From Morinoia aosen (lineage: Eukaryota > Arthropoda > Malacostraca > Amphipoda > Talitridae), in NCBI GenBank assembly GCA_030386875.1, contig CM059570.1, positions 30,929,422 to 30,993,421 on the forward strand: a stretch of 64,000 bases of DNA, written 5' to 3'. The notes below the pieces were generated by a model. That model was not told the origin of the DNA, ran no database searches, and saw nothing but the letters and a program-made list of their open reading frames with translations. Positions 46,501-58,700 of the stretch are shown here, in pieces. The position numbers and the translations under genes were made by a program. Within the stretch, counting starts at the first letter, position 1. The number at the start of each line of letters is the position of its first letter.

Positions 46501-46675
46501 CACATTACGACACACAGGACACATCACGACACACAGGAAACAACACGACACACAGGACAGATTATGACGCACAGGACACATTTCGACACACAGGACACAT
46601 CACGACACACAGGAAACAACACGACACAGGACAGATTACGACGCACAGGACACACTACGACACACAGGACGCAGC
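43535..46675. repeat. 19-bp minisatellite, about 165 copies
   Basis: Unit CACATTACGACACACAGGA, with frequent TTACG/TCACG/CTACG/CTATG variants. Nineteen bases shift the frame at each unit, giving a 19-residue periodic peptide (with DTQDT and RHTGH) in open plus frames up to 412 codons. The marker variants ACACAAAAGAC and CACCATGCCAC recur at intervals of 855 and 1254 bp, exact multiples of 19 (45 and 66 units), showing block duplication. Confidence 0.97.
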
Positions 46676-46799
46676 TACACAGCTCATGTGTTGCGTGTGT
46701 ACGGTTCTCTAGCCGTCAAATTGGGAGTGAGGCCGTGACCTCTCACTGAATGGCCAATGGTTACCAGCGCATAAATCAATTTTCCTCACAGGCATCATG
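46676..46799. other. Spacer
   Basis: No feature. Confidence 0.3.
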
Positions 46800-47205
46800 G
46801 GTTTATAGTCAGTAATCCATTTGATCTTCAATTTATTTCATCGGTCTATAAGTCAATAATCTGTTATTGCTTGAATCTTCATCGAGGGTCTATAAGTCAA
46901 TAATCTAATATTTCTTCAATCTTCATCGAGGGTCTATAAGTCAATATTCTATTGTTGCTTGAATCTTCATCGAGGGTCTATAAGTCAATAATCTTTTATT
47001 GCTTCAATCTTCGTTAAGGGTCTATAAGACAATAATCTATTATTGCTTGAATCTTCATCGAGGGTCTATAAGTCAATAATCTATTATTGCTTCATTCTTC
47101 ATCACAGGACACATCACAGGACACACTACGACACACAGGACACACAGGACGTCTATAAGTCGATAATCTATTATTGCTTCAAATTTCATTAAGGTCCTAT
47201 AAGTC
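46800..47205. repeat. 44-bp array, about 8 copies, with a 19-bp-array patch
   Basis: Units contain TCTATAAGTCAATAATCTAT and TGCTTGAATCTTCATCGAGG. At about 47103-47152 the unit is broken by CACAGGACACATCACAGGAC and CACTACGACACACAGGACAC, sequence of the neighbouring 19-bp array. Confidence 0.92.
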
Positions 47206-47504
47206 AAAAATTGCAATCGACCTCTGATCAATTCTTCAATATATTTTGTCGTTCAAGATCTATATTCCTAAGTTAAATATATTTCAGAATCAATTTTTAC
47301 AGCCATAAATATTTCAACGATGATTGGCCGAGATCATTGTTGGAATTTTGACGTCCAAATCAGGTTCTCGTCGCTGATTGGCCAGTCATCAGCCATCTTT
47401 TAGAGCCATTTTCTTTCGGCTGTCAGATGAACTCATTTCGAAAGAGCGTTGATCTGGGGAAAGGGACGCCGAATTCTAAACATTTTTGCCAATCGCACTG
47501 ATAG
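47206..47504. other. Spacer
   Basis: Unique sequence, no gene seen. Confidence 0.35.
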
Positions 47505-50500
47505 GAATAGAGTTCTCATGGTTGGGTTGGGATCCAATCGAGTTCTCATGGTTGGGTTGGGATCCAATCGAGTTCTCATGGTTGGGTTGGGATCCAATCG
47601 AGTTCTCATGGTTGAGTTGGGATCCAATCGAGTTCTCATGGTTGGGTTGGGATCCAATCGAGTTCTCATGGTTGAGTTGGGATCCAATCGAGTTCTCATG
47701 GTTGGGTTGGGATCCAATCGAGTTCTCATGGTTGAGTTGGGATCCAATCAGTTCTCATGGTTGGGTTGGGATCCAATCGAGTTCTCATGGTTGGGTTGGG
47801 ATCCAATCGAGTTCTCATGGTTGAGTTGGGATCCAATCGAGTTCTCATGGTTGGGTTGGGATACAATCGAGTTCTCATGGTTGAGTTGGGATCCAATCGA
47901 GTTCTCATGGTTGGGTTGGGATACAATCGAGTTCTCATGGTTGGGTTGGGATCCAATCAGTTCTCATGGTTGGGTTGGGATCCAATCGAGTTCTCATGGT
48001 TGAGTTGGGATCAAATCAAGTTCTCATGGTTGGGTTGGGATCCAATCGAGTTCTCATGGTTGAGTTTGGATCCAATCGAGTTCTCATGGTTGGGTTGGGA
48101 TCCAATCGAGTTCTCATGGTTGGGTTGGGATCCAATCGAGTTCTCATGGTTGGGTTGGGATCCAATCGAGTTCTCATGGTTGGGTTGGGATCCAATCGAG
48201 TTCTCATGGTTGAGTTGGGATCCAATCGAGTTCTCATGGTTGGGTTGGGATCCAATCGAGTTCTCATGGTTGAGTTGGGATCCAATCGAGTTCTCATGGT
48301 TGGGTTGGGATCCAATCGAGTTCTCATGGTTGAGTTGGGATCCAATCAGTTCTCATGGTTGGGTTGGGATCCAATCGAGTTCTCATGGTTGGGTTGGGAT
48401 CCAATCAGTTCTCATGGTTGGGTTGGGATCCAATCGAGTTCTCATGGTTGGGTTGGGATCCAATCGAGTTCTCATGGTTGGGTTGGGATCCAATCGAGTT
48501 CTCATGGTTGGGTTGGGATCCAATCAGTTCTCATGGTTGGGTTGGGATCCAATCGAGTTCTCATGGTTGAGTTGGGATCCAATCGAGTTCTCATGGTTGG
48601 GTTGGGATACAATCGAGTTCTCATGGTTGGGTTGGGATCCAATCAGTTCTCATGGTTGGGTTGGGATCCAATCGAGTTCTCATGGTTGAGTTGGGATCCA
48701 ATCGAGTTCTCATGGTTGGGTTGGGATCCAATCGAGTTCTCATGGTTGGGTTGGGATCCAATCGAGTTCTCATGGTTGAGTTTGGATCCAATCGAGTTCT
48801 CATGGTTGGGTTGGGATCCAGTCGAGTTCTCATGGTTGGGTTGGGATCCAATCGAGTTTTCATGGTTGGGTTGGGATCCAATCGAGTTCTCATGGTTGGG
48901 TTGGGAATCAATCGAGTTCTTATGGTTGAGTTGGGATCCAATCGAGTTCTCATGGTTGGGTTGGGATCCAATCGAGTTCTCATGGTTGGGTTGGGATCCA
49001 ATCGAGTTCTCATGGTTGGGTTGGGATCCAATCGAGTTCTCATGGTTGGGTTGGGATCCAATCGAGTTCTCATGGTTGAGTTGGAATCCAATCGAGTTCT
49101 TATGGTTGAGTTGGGATCCAATCGAGTTCTCATGGTTGGGTTGGGATCCAATCGAGTTCTCATGGTTGGGTTGGGAATCAATCGAGTTCTTATGGTTGAG
49201 TTGGAATCCAATCGAGTTCTCATGGTTGGGTTGGGATCCAATCGAGTTCTCATGGTTGGGTTGGGATCCAATCGAGTTCTCATGGTTGGGTTGGGATCCA
49301 ATCGAGTTCTCATGGTTGGGTTGGGATCCAATCGAGTTCTCATGGTTGGGTTGGGATCCAATCGAGTTCTTATGGTTGAGTTGGGATCCAATCGAGTTCT
49401 CATGGTTGGGTTGGGATCCAATCGAGTTCTCATGGTTGGGTTGGGATCCAATCGAGTTCTCATGGTTGAGTTGGGATCCAATCGAGTTCTTATGGTTGAG
49501 TTGGGATCCAATCGAGTTCTCATGGTTGGGTTGGGAATCAATCGAGTTCTCATGGTTGGGTTGGGAATCAATCGAGTTCTCATGGTTGGGTTGGGATCCT
49601 ATCGAGTTCTCATGGTTGGGTTGGGATCCAATCGAGTTCTCATGGTTGGGTTGGGAATCAATCGAGTTCTCATGGTTGGGTTGGGAACCAATCGAGTTCT
49701 CATGGTTGAGTTGGGATCCAATCGAGTTCTCATGATTGGGTTGGGAACCAATCGAGTTCTCATGGTTGGGTTGGGATCCAATCGAGTTCTCATGGTTGGG
49801 TTGGGAATCAATCGAGTTCTCATGGTTGGGTTGGGATCCAATCGAGTTCTCATGGTTGGGTTGGGAATCAATCGAGTTCTCATGGTTGGGTTAAGAACCA
49901 ATCGAGTTCTCATGGTTGAGTTGGGATCCAATCGAGTTCTCATGATTGGGTTGGGAACCAATCGAGTTCTCATGGTTGGGTAGGGATCCAATCGAGTTCT
50001 CATGGTTGGGTTGGGAATCAATCGAGTTCTCATGGTTGGGTTGGGATCCAATCGAGTTCTCATGGTTGGGTTGGGAATCAATCGAGTTCTCATGGTTGGG
50101 TTGGGATCCAATCGAGTTCTCATGGTTGGGTTGGGATCCAATCGAGTTCTCATGGTTGGGTTGGGATCCAATCGAGTTCTCATGGTTGGGTTGGGATCCA
50201 ATCGAGTTCTCATGGTTGGGTTGGGATCCAATCGAGTTCTCATGGTTGAGTTTGGATCCAATCGAGTTCTCATGGTTGGGTTGGGATCCAGTCGAGTTCT
50301 CATGGTTGGGTTGGGATCCAATCGAGTTTTCATGGTTGGGTTGGGATCCAATCGAGTTCTCATGGTTGGGTTGGGAATCAATCGAGTTCTTATGGTTGAG
50401 TTGGGATCCAATCGAGTTCTCATGGTTGGGTTGGGATCCAATCGAGTTCTCATGGTTGGGTTGGGATCCAATCGAGTTCTCATGGTTGGGTTGGGATCCA

Positions 50501-53435
50501 ATCGAGTTCTCATGGTTGGGTTGGGATCCAATCGAGTTCTCATGGTTGAGTTGGAATCCAATCGAGTTCTTATGGTTGAGTTGGGATCCAATCGAGTTCT
50601 CATGGTTGGGTTGGGATCCAATCGAGTTCTCATGGTTGGGTTGGGAATCAATCGAGTTCTTATGGTTGAGTTGGAATCCAATCGAGTTCTCATGGTTGGG
50701 TTGGGATCCAATCGAGTTCTCATGGTTGGGTTGGGATCCAATCGAGTTCTCATGGTTGGGTTGGGATCCAATCGAGTTCTCATGGTTGGGTTGGGATCCA
50801 ATCGAGTTCTCATGGTTGGGTTGGGATCCAATCGAGTTCTTATGGTTGAGTTGGGATCCAATCGAGTTCTCATGGTTGGGTTGGGATCCAATCGAGTTCT
50901 CATGGTTGGGTTGGGATCCAATCGAGTTCTCATGGTTGAGTTGGGATCCAATCGAGTTCTTATGGTTGAGTTGGGATCCAATCGAGTTCTCATGGTTGGG
51001 TTGGGAATCAATCGAGTTCTCATGGTTGGGTTGGGAATCAATCGAGTTCTCATGGTTGGGTTGGGATCCTATCGAGTTCTCATGGTTGGGTTGGGATCCA
51101 ATCGAGTTCTCATGGTTGGGTTGGGAATCAATCGAGTTCTCATGGTTGGGTTGGGAACCAATCGAGTTCTCATGGTTGAGTTGGGATCCAATCGAGTTCT
51201 CATGATTGGGTTGGGAACCAATCGAGTTCTCATGGTTGGGTTGGGATCCAATCGAGTTCTCATGGTTGGGTTGGGAATCAATCGAGTTCTCATGGTTGGG
51301 TTGGGATCCAATCGAGTTCTCATGGTTGGGTTGGGAATCAATCGAGTTCTCATGGTTGGGTTAAAAACCAATCGAGTTCTCATGGTTGAGTTGGGATCTA
51401 ATCGAGTTCTCATGATTGGGTTGGGAACCAATCGAGTTCTCATGGTTGGGTAGGGATCCAATCGAGTTCTCATGGTTGGGTTGGGAATCAATCGAGTTCT
51501 CATGGTTGGGTTGGGATCCAATCGAGTTCTCATGGTTGGGTTGGGAATCAATCGAGTTCTCATGGTTGGGTTGGGATCCAATCGAGTTCTCATGGTTGGG
51601 TTGGGATCCAATCGAGTTCTCATGGTTGGGTTGGGATCCAATCGAGTTCTCATGGTTGGGTTGGGATCCAATCGAGTTCTCATGGTTGGGTTGGGATCCA
51701 ATCGAGTTCTCATGGTTGGGTTGGGATCCAATCGAGTTCTCATGGTTGAGTTGGGATCCAATCAAGTTCTCATGGTTGGGTTGGGATCCAATCGAGTTCT
51801 CATGGTTGGGTTGGGATCCAATCGAGTTCTCATGGTTGGGTTGGGATCCAATCGAGTTCTCATGGTTGGGTTGGGAATCAATCGAGTTCTTATGGTTGAG
51901 TTGGGATCCAATCGAGTTCTCATGGTTGGGTTGGGATCCAATCGAGTTCTCATGGTTGGGTTGGGATCCAATCGAGTTCTCATGGTTGGGTTGGGATCCA
52001 ATCGAGTTCTCATGGTTGGGTTGGGATCCAATCGAGTTCTCATGGTTGAGTTGGAATCCAATCGAGTTCTTATGGTTGAGTTGGGATCCAATCGAGTTCT
52101 CATGGTTGGTTTGGGATCCAATCGAGTTCTCATGGTTGGGTTGGGAATCAATCGAGTTCTTATGGTTGAGTTGGAATCCAATCGAGTTCTCATGGTTGGG
52201 TTGGGATCCAATCGAGTTCTCATGGTTGGGTTGGGATCCAATCGAGTTCTCATGGTTGGGTTGGGATCCAATCGAGTTCTCATGGTTGGGTTGGGATCCA
52301 ATCGAGTTCTCATGGTTGGGTTGGGATCCAATCGAGTTCTCATGGTTGGGTTGGGATCCAATCGAGTTCTTATGGTTGAGTTGGGATCCAATCGAGTTTT
52401 CATGGTTGGGTTGGGATCCAATCGAGTTCTCATGGTTGGGTTGGGATCCAATCGAGTTCTCATGGTTGAGTTGGGATCCAATCGAGTTCTTATGGTTGAG
52501 TTGGGATCCAATCGAGTTCTCATGGTTGGGTTGGGAATCAATCGAGTTGTCATGGTTGGGTTGGGAATCAATCGAGTTCTCATGGTTGGGTTGGGATCCT
52601 ATCGAGTTCTCATGGTTGGGTTGGGATCCAATCGAGTTCTCATGGTTGGGTTGGGAATCAATCGAGTTCTCATGGTTGGGTTGGGAACCAATCGAGTTCT
52701 CATGGTTGAGTTGGGATCCAATCGAGTTCTCATGATTGGGTTGGGATCCAATCGAGTTCTCATGGTTGGGTTGGGAATCAATCGAGTTCTCATGGTTGGG
52801 TTGGGATCCAATCGAGTTCCCATGGTTGGGTTGGGAATCAATCGAGTTTTCATGGTTGGGTTGGGATCCAATCGAGTTCTCACGGTTGGTTTGGGATCCA
52901 ATCGAGTTCTCATGGTTGGGTTGGGATCCAATCGAGTTCTCATGGTTGGGTTGGGAATCAATCGAGTTCTCATGGTTGGGTTGGGAACCAATCGAGTTCT
53001 CATGGTTGGGTTGGGATCCAATCGAATTCTCATGGTTGGGTTGGGAATCAATCGAGTTCTCATGGTTGGGTTGGGATCCAATCGAGTTCTCATGGTTGGG
53101 TTGGGAATCAATCGAGTTCTCATGGTTGGGTTGGGATCCAATCGAGTTCTCACGGTTGGTTTGGGATCCAATCGAGTTCTCATGGTTGGGTTGGGATCCA
53201 ATCGAGTTCTCATGGTTGGGTTGGGATCCAATCGAGTTCTCATGGTTGGGTTGGGATCCAATCGAGTTCTCATGGTTGGGTTGGGATCCAATCGAGTTCT
53301 CATGGTTGGGTTGGGATCCAATCGAGTTCTCATGGTTGGGTTGGGATCCAATCGAGTTCTCATGGTTGGGTTGGGATCCAATCGAGTTCCCGTTGTTGGG
53401 TTGGGAATCAATCGAGTTCTCATGGTTGGGTTGGG
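47505..53435. repeat. 30-bp satellite array, about 198 copies, with higher-order repeats
   Basis: Unit GTTCTCATGGTTGGGTTGGG + ATCCAATCGA. Variants include TTGAGTTGG, GGAATCAATCG, GGAACC, CTTATGG and CATGATTGG, and a 29-base unit lacking one base occurs in 47740-48650. Rare markers repeat at fixed distance: GGGATCCTATCG at 49591, 51061 and 52591, and CATGATTGGG at 49731, 51201 and 52731. Three large blocks of 49 units (1470 bp), the last spacing being 51 units (1530 bp), are therefore in tandem. Long frames on both strands (up to 718 codons) result from a unit divisible by three and lacking stops; they are not proteins. Confidence 0.98.
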
Positions 53436-54349
53436 TAGATGGTAGATAGTAGATAGTAAAAATTGAACGACTTGTCGAACAAATATTGACTCTTGCGCTC
53501 AATGGAACTAAAGACAATATAAATAATAAAGTTCTCTTTTCAGCAGCGCAGGCGCATGACCTCTAATCTAATAGGCATCACAAATAGTGTTAAGGTCATT
53601 GTTTGAGATTTTCGTACAAGGAAATGGATGTACCTCTTCTCCTCCCTCATACTGTGAAATTCTCTATTTATTTTTACTGAAATTCGAGGCACTGTGCTAC
53701 TTCTCACTCAACAACTGAATCTGTGCAGACCATGGATTTTATAAAGATTAACAACTACTGAAACGTTACTCGCATTTCGAATCAAATAAAAGTCCCATTC
53801 CCTATTTTGAGAGTCCGAAGGCTATGTAACATGAATCGAATGTCCAGGACTGGAGAAATGCTGACAAGCGTCGTAAGTGAAGCATATCTCAGATATGGCG
53901 AAGGCTATCATCAAAAATTCAGGAGTGGTCGGCACGTATTCTACGGCAGCCTTGGAGTCTCAATATAATTTTGATGCAATCCTGCGTTCCGACCGCCACT
54001 GCAGGCAGTCAAATTGCGTGACTGATTTTTTTCTTCCATGGGGAAGATGTAAATTTCTAGCAAGGATTTCTTAATCCATGTCCTAGAAGATTCTATGTGA
54101 TCCATCAATGAAACGCTGGGGCTATTCACGCAGTACAAGCTCAGCTCACGCTCTTGACGCCTTATCGTGTCGATAGAAAACCTCTGCTGTCTCCAGGATT
54201 ATCTATAATGACTGGTCGCCGCAACCTTGACATTTGTATCGAAATTATATACGTAGCGCGCATAAGCCTCGGTGGTGATGTTTTGTTCAAATTTTGTGCT
54301 AGGCTCTTGCGATCGACGTGGTTGAATATTTATGTGTGTTCTATTCTGG
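53436..54349. other. Unique sequence, no gene seen
   Basis: Starts with a GATGGTAGATAGTAGATAGT edge. Short frames at 53877-54138 are unrecognised. Confidence 0.35.
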
Positions 54350-54695
54350 TGTTCCTCGTGAAAACGTAATTTATTCGGACGTTCGTGGTGAAAGTATAAC
54401 TTTATTCTTGTGCATCACGTAAAAGAATTACTTAATTATTCGGGCATTCGAGGTGAAAGGGTAACTTTATTCGGGTGACCCTTATGAAAAAACTACTTTA
54501 CTCCGGTGCACCTTACAAATGCGTAATTTTATTATGGTGTATGTTATGAAAGTGTGACTTAATTATGGTGTACCTTATGAAAAAATTATTGTGCTCTTGT
54601 GCATCTTACATATGCGTAATTTTATTATGGTGTATGATAAAAAATTGTTACTTAATTATGGTGTACCTTATGAAAGTGTTACACAGAATGAAAGT
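54350..54695. repeat. Degenerate repeat of about 36-40 bp
   Basis: Modules TTACTTAATTATGGTGTACC and TTATGAAAGTG recur, with a better conserved duplication of TGCGTAATTTTATTATGGTG at about 54510 and 54612. Confidence 0.75.
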
Positions 54696-55434
54696 GGATA
54701 TCCCCCCAAGGTGTTCATATTCGGTTACTTGCTCTAATATACAAATAAATTACGTTGAATTTGCGCTATACTTGTATGACACCATTGTAAAGCAACGCAA
54801 TTCTGTTTAATGGTCAATAACAATAAAAAACAATAAATAGGCTTACGCACACGATTAACTGATGGCAATTAACCTTGAATTTTTTTCGGCCATTTTCTTT
54901 GAGGCAGAACTTTTCTGTTGAAATGAATATTATTCAAAGGTAAATCTCTTCCTTTGAACCACTCAATGATTCAACACAAAAACCGCCTCTTCAACTTAGA
55001 TGACAACACTTGATTTTTTTTTTTACTCTGGTAGGAATAGTTTAATTCATTAAAATGAACTGCCTATTTTTAATTTTTTCTAACGAAAAAAGTCGGTAGT
55101 TTCATACTCAACAAACAAGTGGTGCAGTATTATCACAAAAATGTAGCTAGCGACTGATATTTCTCAAGAATTTTAAAAATCATGAACTGCAAAAAAAATA
55201 TTAGACATGGCGAACAATTTAATACACCCGCCTGCCCACTCCACTCTGTAAAAACTGGCGCAGTAATTTTACTCTAAAAGATTTATAGCAGCGCATTGCT
55301 CCAACATTCCTTTTCGTGGCTAAAATCGACCACACTTGTTAGGTATTCAGTCCTGTAAAAATTGTCCGCCCACTACGGCAGTGCGCGCTACTAAAAGACA
55401 CAATAGATAAAGATTAGCCGCTACTGCACAACCG
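54696..55434. other. AT-rich unique sequence, no gene seen
   Basis: No feature. Confidence 0.35.
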
Positions 55435-56765
55435 CTAATTGCAGTTCGTTTCCGATCAGTGGAGTCAACTGACGGAATTATTGCATTGACAAGCGCTGCA
55501 ATGAAGACTAACCGCCAAATACTGTTCGTTTTCGATCAGGGGAGTCAACTGACGGAATTATTGCATTGACAAGCGCTGCCATGAAGCCTAACCGCCAAAT
55601 ACTGTTCGTTTTCGATCAGGGGAGTCAACTGACGGAATTATTGCATTGACAAGCGCTGCAATGAAGACTAACCGCCAAATACTGTTCGTTTCCGATCAGG
55701 GGAGTCAACTGACGGAATTATTGCATTGACAAGCGCTGCCATGAAGCCTAACCGCCAAATACTGTTCGTTTCCGATCAGGGGAGTCAACTGACGGAATTA
55801 TTGCATTGACAAGCGCTGCCATGAAGCCTAACCGCCAAATACTGTTCGTTTCCGATCAGGGGAGTCAACTGACGGAATTATTGCATTGACAAGCGCTGCA
55901 ATGAAGACTAACCGCCAAATACTGTTCGTTTCTGATCAGGGGAGTCAACTGACGGAATTATTGCATTGACAAGCGCTGCCATGAAGCCTAACCGCCAAAT
56001 ACTGTTCGTTTCCGATCAGGGGAGTCAACTGACGGAATTATTGCATTGACAAGCGCTGCAATGAAGACTAACCGCCAAATACTGTTCGTTTCTGATCAGG
56101 GGAGTCAACTGACGGAATTATTGCATTGACAAGCGCTGCCATGAAGCCTAACCGCCAAATACTGTTCGTTTTCGATCAGGGGAGTCAACTGACGGAATTA
56201 TTGCATTGACAAGCGCTGCAATGAAGCCTAACCGCCAAATACTGTTCGTTTCCGATCAGTGGAGTCAACTGACGGAATTATTGCATTGACAAGCGCTGCA
56301 ATGAAGACTAACCGCCAAATACTGTTCGTTTTCGATCAGGGGAGTCAACTGACGGAATTATTGCATTGACAAGCGCTGCCATGAAGCCTAACCGCCAAAT
56401 ACTGTTCGTTTCCGATCAGGGGAGTCAACTGACGGAATTATTGCATTGACAAGCGCTGCCATGAAGCCTAACCGCCAAATACTGTTCGTTTCTGATCAGT
56501 GTAGTCAGCTGACGGAATTATTGCATTGACAAGCGCTGCCATGAAGCCTAACCGCCAAATACTGTTCGTTTCCAATCAGGGGAGTCAACTGACGGAATTA
56601 TTGCATTGAAAAGCGCTGCCATGAAGCCTAACCGCCAAATACTGTTCTTTTCTGATCAGTGTAGTCAGCTGACGGAATTATTGCATTGACAAGCGCTGCC
56701 ATGAAGCCTAACCGTCAAATACGGTTCGTTTCCGATCAGTAGAGTCAACTGACGGAATTACTGCA
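55435..56765. repeat. 80-bp minisatellite, about 16.5 copies
   Basis: Units contain GTTTCCGATCAGGGGAGTCA, ACTGACGGAATTATTGCATT and GACAAGCGCTGCCATGAAGC. Two correlated variants (GCAATGAAGAC and GCCATGAAGCC) alternate in part, indicating a 160-bp dimer in places. The last three units carry their own markers (GTGTAGTCAGCTG). Confidence 0.97.
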
Positions 56766-57184
56766 GCGGCACGCGCTGCCACGGAGCAAAAAACTTCTCT
56801 GTAAGCAAACATGAAGTCTAAATTACAATATTATTTTTATTATTATTATAATTATTATTATTACTGCGCCGAACTAACGTAGAACTGAGAACAATTTCAA
56901 TACAGTTTCATTGAATGTGACGTTTTAAAATTCTTTTCGCACCAGCTGTGTCTTCGACTAGACGCGATGTAACAATGAGCGTCTCAATGAAACATGCGTA
57001 CAGGAATTGAATTGAGGTAAAATTGTCAAAATTGAGACGACGAGCGGGTTCTTTACTTTTTGCTGTTAAAAAAACCGTCCGCCTTTGTAGAATATACTGA
57101 CCAAAAATGAGGGGAATTTCGTTATAGCGTACGAATTTTACGAGAAAGTAATCCATAACTTCTACGTGTGGTAGCTTTGTGGCT
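56766..57184. other. Spacer, no gene seen
   Basis: Contains a short TTATTATTATAATTATTATT tract. The 82-codon minus frame is unrecognised. Confidence 0.35.
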
Positions 57185-57790
57185 TAGTCTGGTAGAGTAG
57201 TTTTATGTTTCCGGTACGAGTTGAAATGGATCGTGGTTTGTTGCGGTGCTGGTGTGGCTTCGTGGCTTGTTGAAAGTGTGGAGTGGCTTTGTGGTGTGTT
57301 GAAGAGCTGTAGTGGTTTATTGAACAGCTGAAATGGATCGTGGTTTGTTGCGGTGCTGGTGTGGCTTCGTGGCTTGTTGAAAGTGTGGAGTGGCTTTGTG
57401 GTGTGTTGAAGAGCTGTAGTGGTTTATTGAACAGCTGAAATGGATCGTGGTTTGTTGCGGTGCTGGTGTGGCTTCGTGGCTTGTTGAAAGTGTGGAGTGG
57501 CTTTGTGGTGTGTTGAAGAGCTGTAGTGGTTTATTGAACAGCTGAAATGAATCGTGGTTTGTTGCGGTGCTGGTGTGGCTTCGTGGCTTGTTGAAAGTGT
57601 GGAGTGGCTTTGTGGTGTGTTGAAGAGCTGTAGTGGTTTATTGAACAGCTGAAATGGATCGTGGTTTATTGCGGTGCTGGTGTGGCTTCGTGGCTTGTTG
57701 AAAGTGTGGAGTGGCTTTGTGGTGTGTTGAAGAGCTGTAGTGGTTTATTGAACAGCTGAAATGGTTCGTGGTTCGTTGAGAAGCTGGAGT
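57185..57790. repeat. 107-bp minisatellite, about 5 copies, built of about 27-bp subunits
   Basis: Units run GAAATGGATCGTGGTTTGTT, GCGGTGCTGGTGTGGCTTCG, GGAGTGGCTTTGTGGTGTGT and AGAGCTGTAGTGGTTTATTG. These four parts resemble each other, so the 107-bp unit grew from a shorter one. Confidence 0.95.
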
Positions 57791-58124
57791 GGTTCGTGGT
57801 TTCTCTAGGAATCAGAATGGTTCATTGTTTGTCTATGAGTAGGAATGGTTCGTGTTTTCTCGAGAAGCTGAGGCAGTTTTATGGTTTCTTAAGAAACTGG
57901 AGTGGCTTACCGAGCATTTGGAATGACTTTGCGCTTTATTGGAGTCCAAGAGCGGCTTTGGATCGACGACTCACCGCCTTCCTGTACCTTGAGTTGGCCG
58001 ATATCGGTTCTCAATAGATTGTCTATAGAGATCAATGAAAGACTGCCTCTTGCGCTGGTCTCAGCTGAATGTTGAATTGCAGTACACGGAGCAATATTCG
58101 AGCTCTGTATTGCCTCGAGCTGTC
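57791..58124. other. Decayed edge of the 107-bp array and spacer
   Basis: GGAATGGTTCGTG-like strings fade out by about 57930. No gene seen. Confidence 0.4.
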
Positions 58125-58700
58125 GCCTGCGTGGTACACATCTCTGTGTGTACTTGTGCTAGACACATCTCTGTGTGCTTGTGGTAGACACATTTCTGTG
58201 TATACTTGTGCTAGACACATCTCTGTGTGTACTTGTGCTAGACACATCTCTGTGTGTACTTGTGCTAGACACATCTCTGTGTGTACTTGTGATAGACACA
58301 CCTCTGTGTGTACTTGTGCTAGATAAATCTCTGTGTGTATTTGTGCTAGACACATCTCTGTGTGTACTTGTGCTAGACACATCTCTGTGTGTACTTGTGC
58401 TAGACACATCTCTGTGTGTACTTGTGCTAGACACATCTTTGTGTGTACTTGTGCTAGACACATCTCTGTGTGTACTTGTGCTAGACACATCTCTGTGTGT
58501 ACTTTTGCTAGACACACATCTGTGTGTACTTGTGCTAGATACATCTCTGTGTGTACTTGTGCTAGACACATCTCTGTGTGTACTTGTGCTAGACACATCT
58601 CTGTGTGTACTTGTGCTAGACACATCTCTGTGTGTACTTTTGCTAGACACACATCTGTGTATACTTGTGCTAGACACATCTCTGTCCTCACTTGTGGTAC
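58125..58700. repeat. 27-bp minisatellite, about 21 copies
   Basis: Unit ACTTGTGCTAGACACATCTC + TGTGTGT. Divisible by three, so frames of 160-230 codons with a nine-residue period appear on both strands. These are artefacts. Confidence 0.97.

Noticed and set aside
47505-53435. Telomere array
   Set aside because: GGTTGGGTTGGG resembles telomere-type G-strands, but the 30-bp unit contains 18 unrelated bases and no TTAGG tract is present.
51361-53517. 718-codon minus-strand open frame with a 10-residue period (NHENSIGSQP)
   Set aside because: It lies wholly in the 30-bp array except for a short N-terminal part; frames on both strands are open for the same reason (unit divisible by three, no stop). 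No coding evidence.
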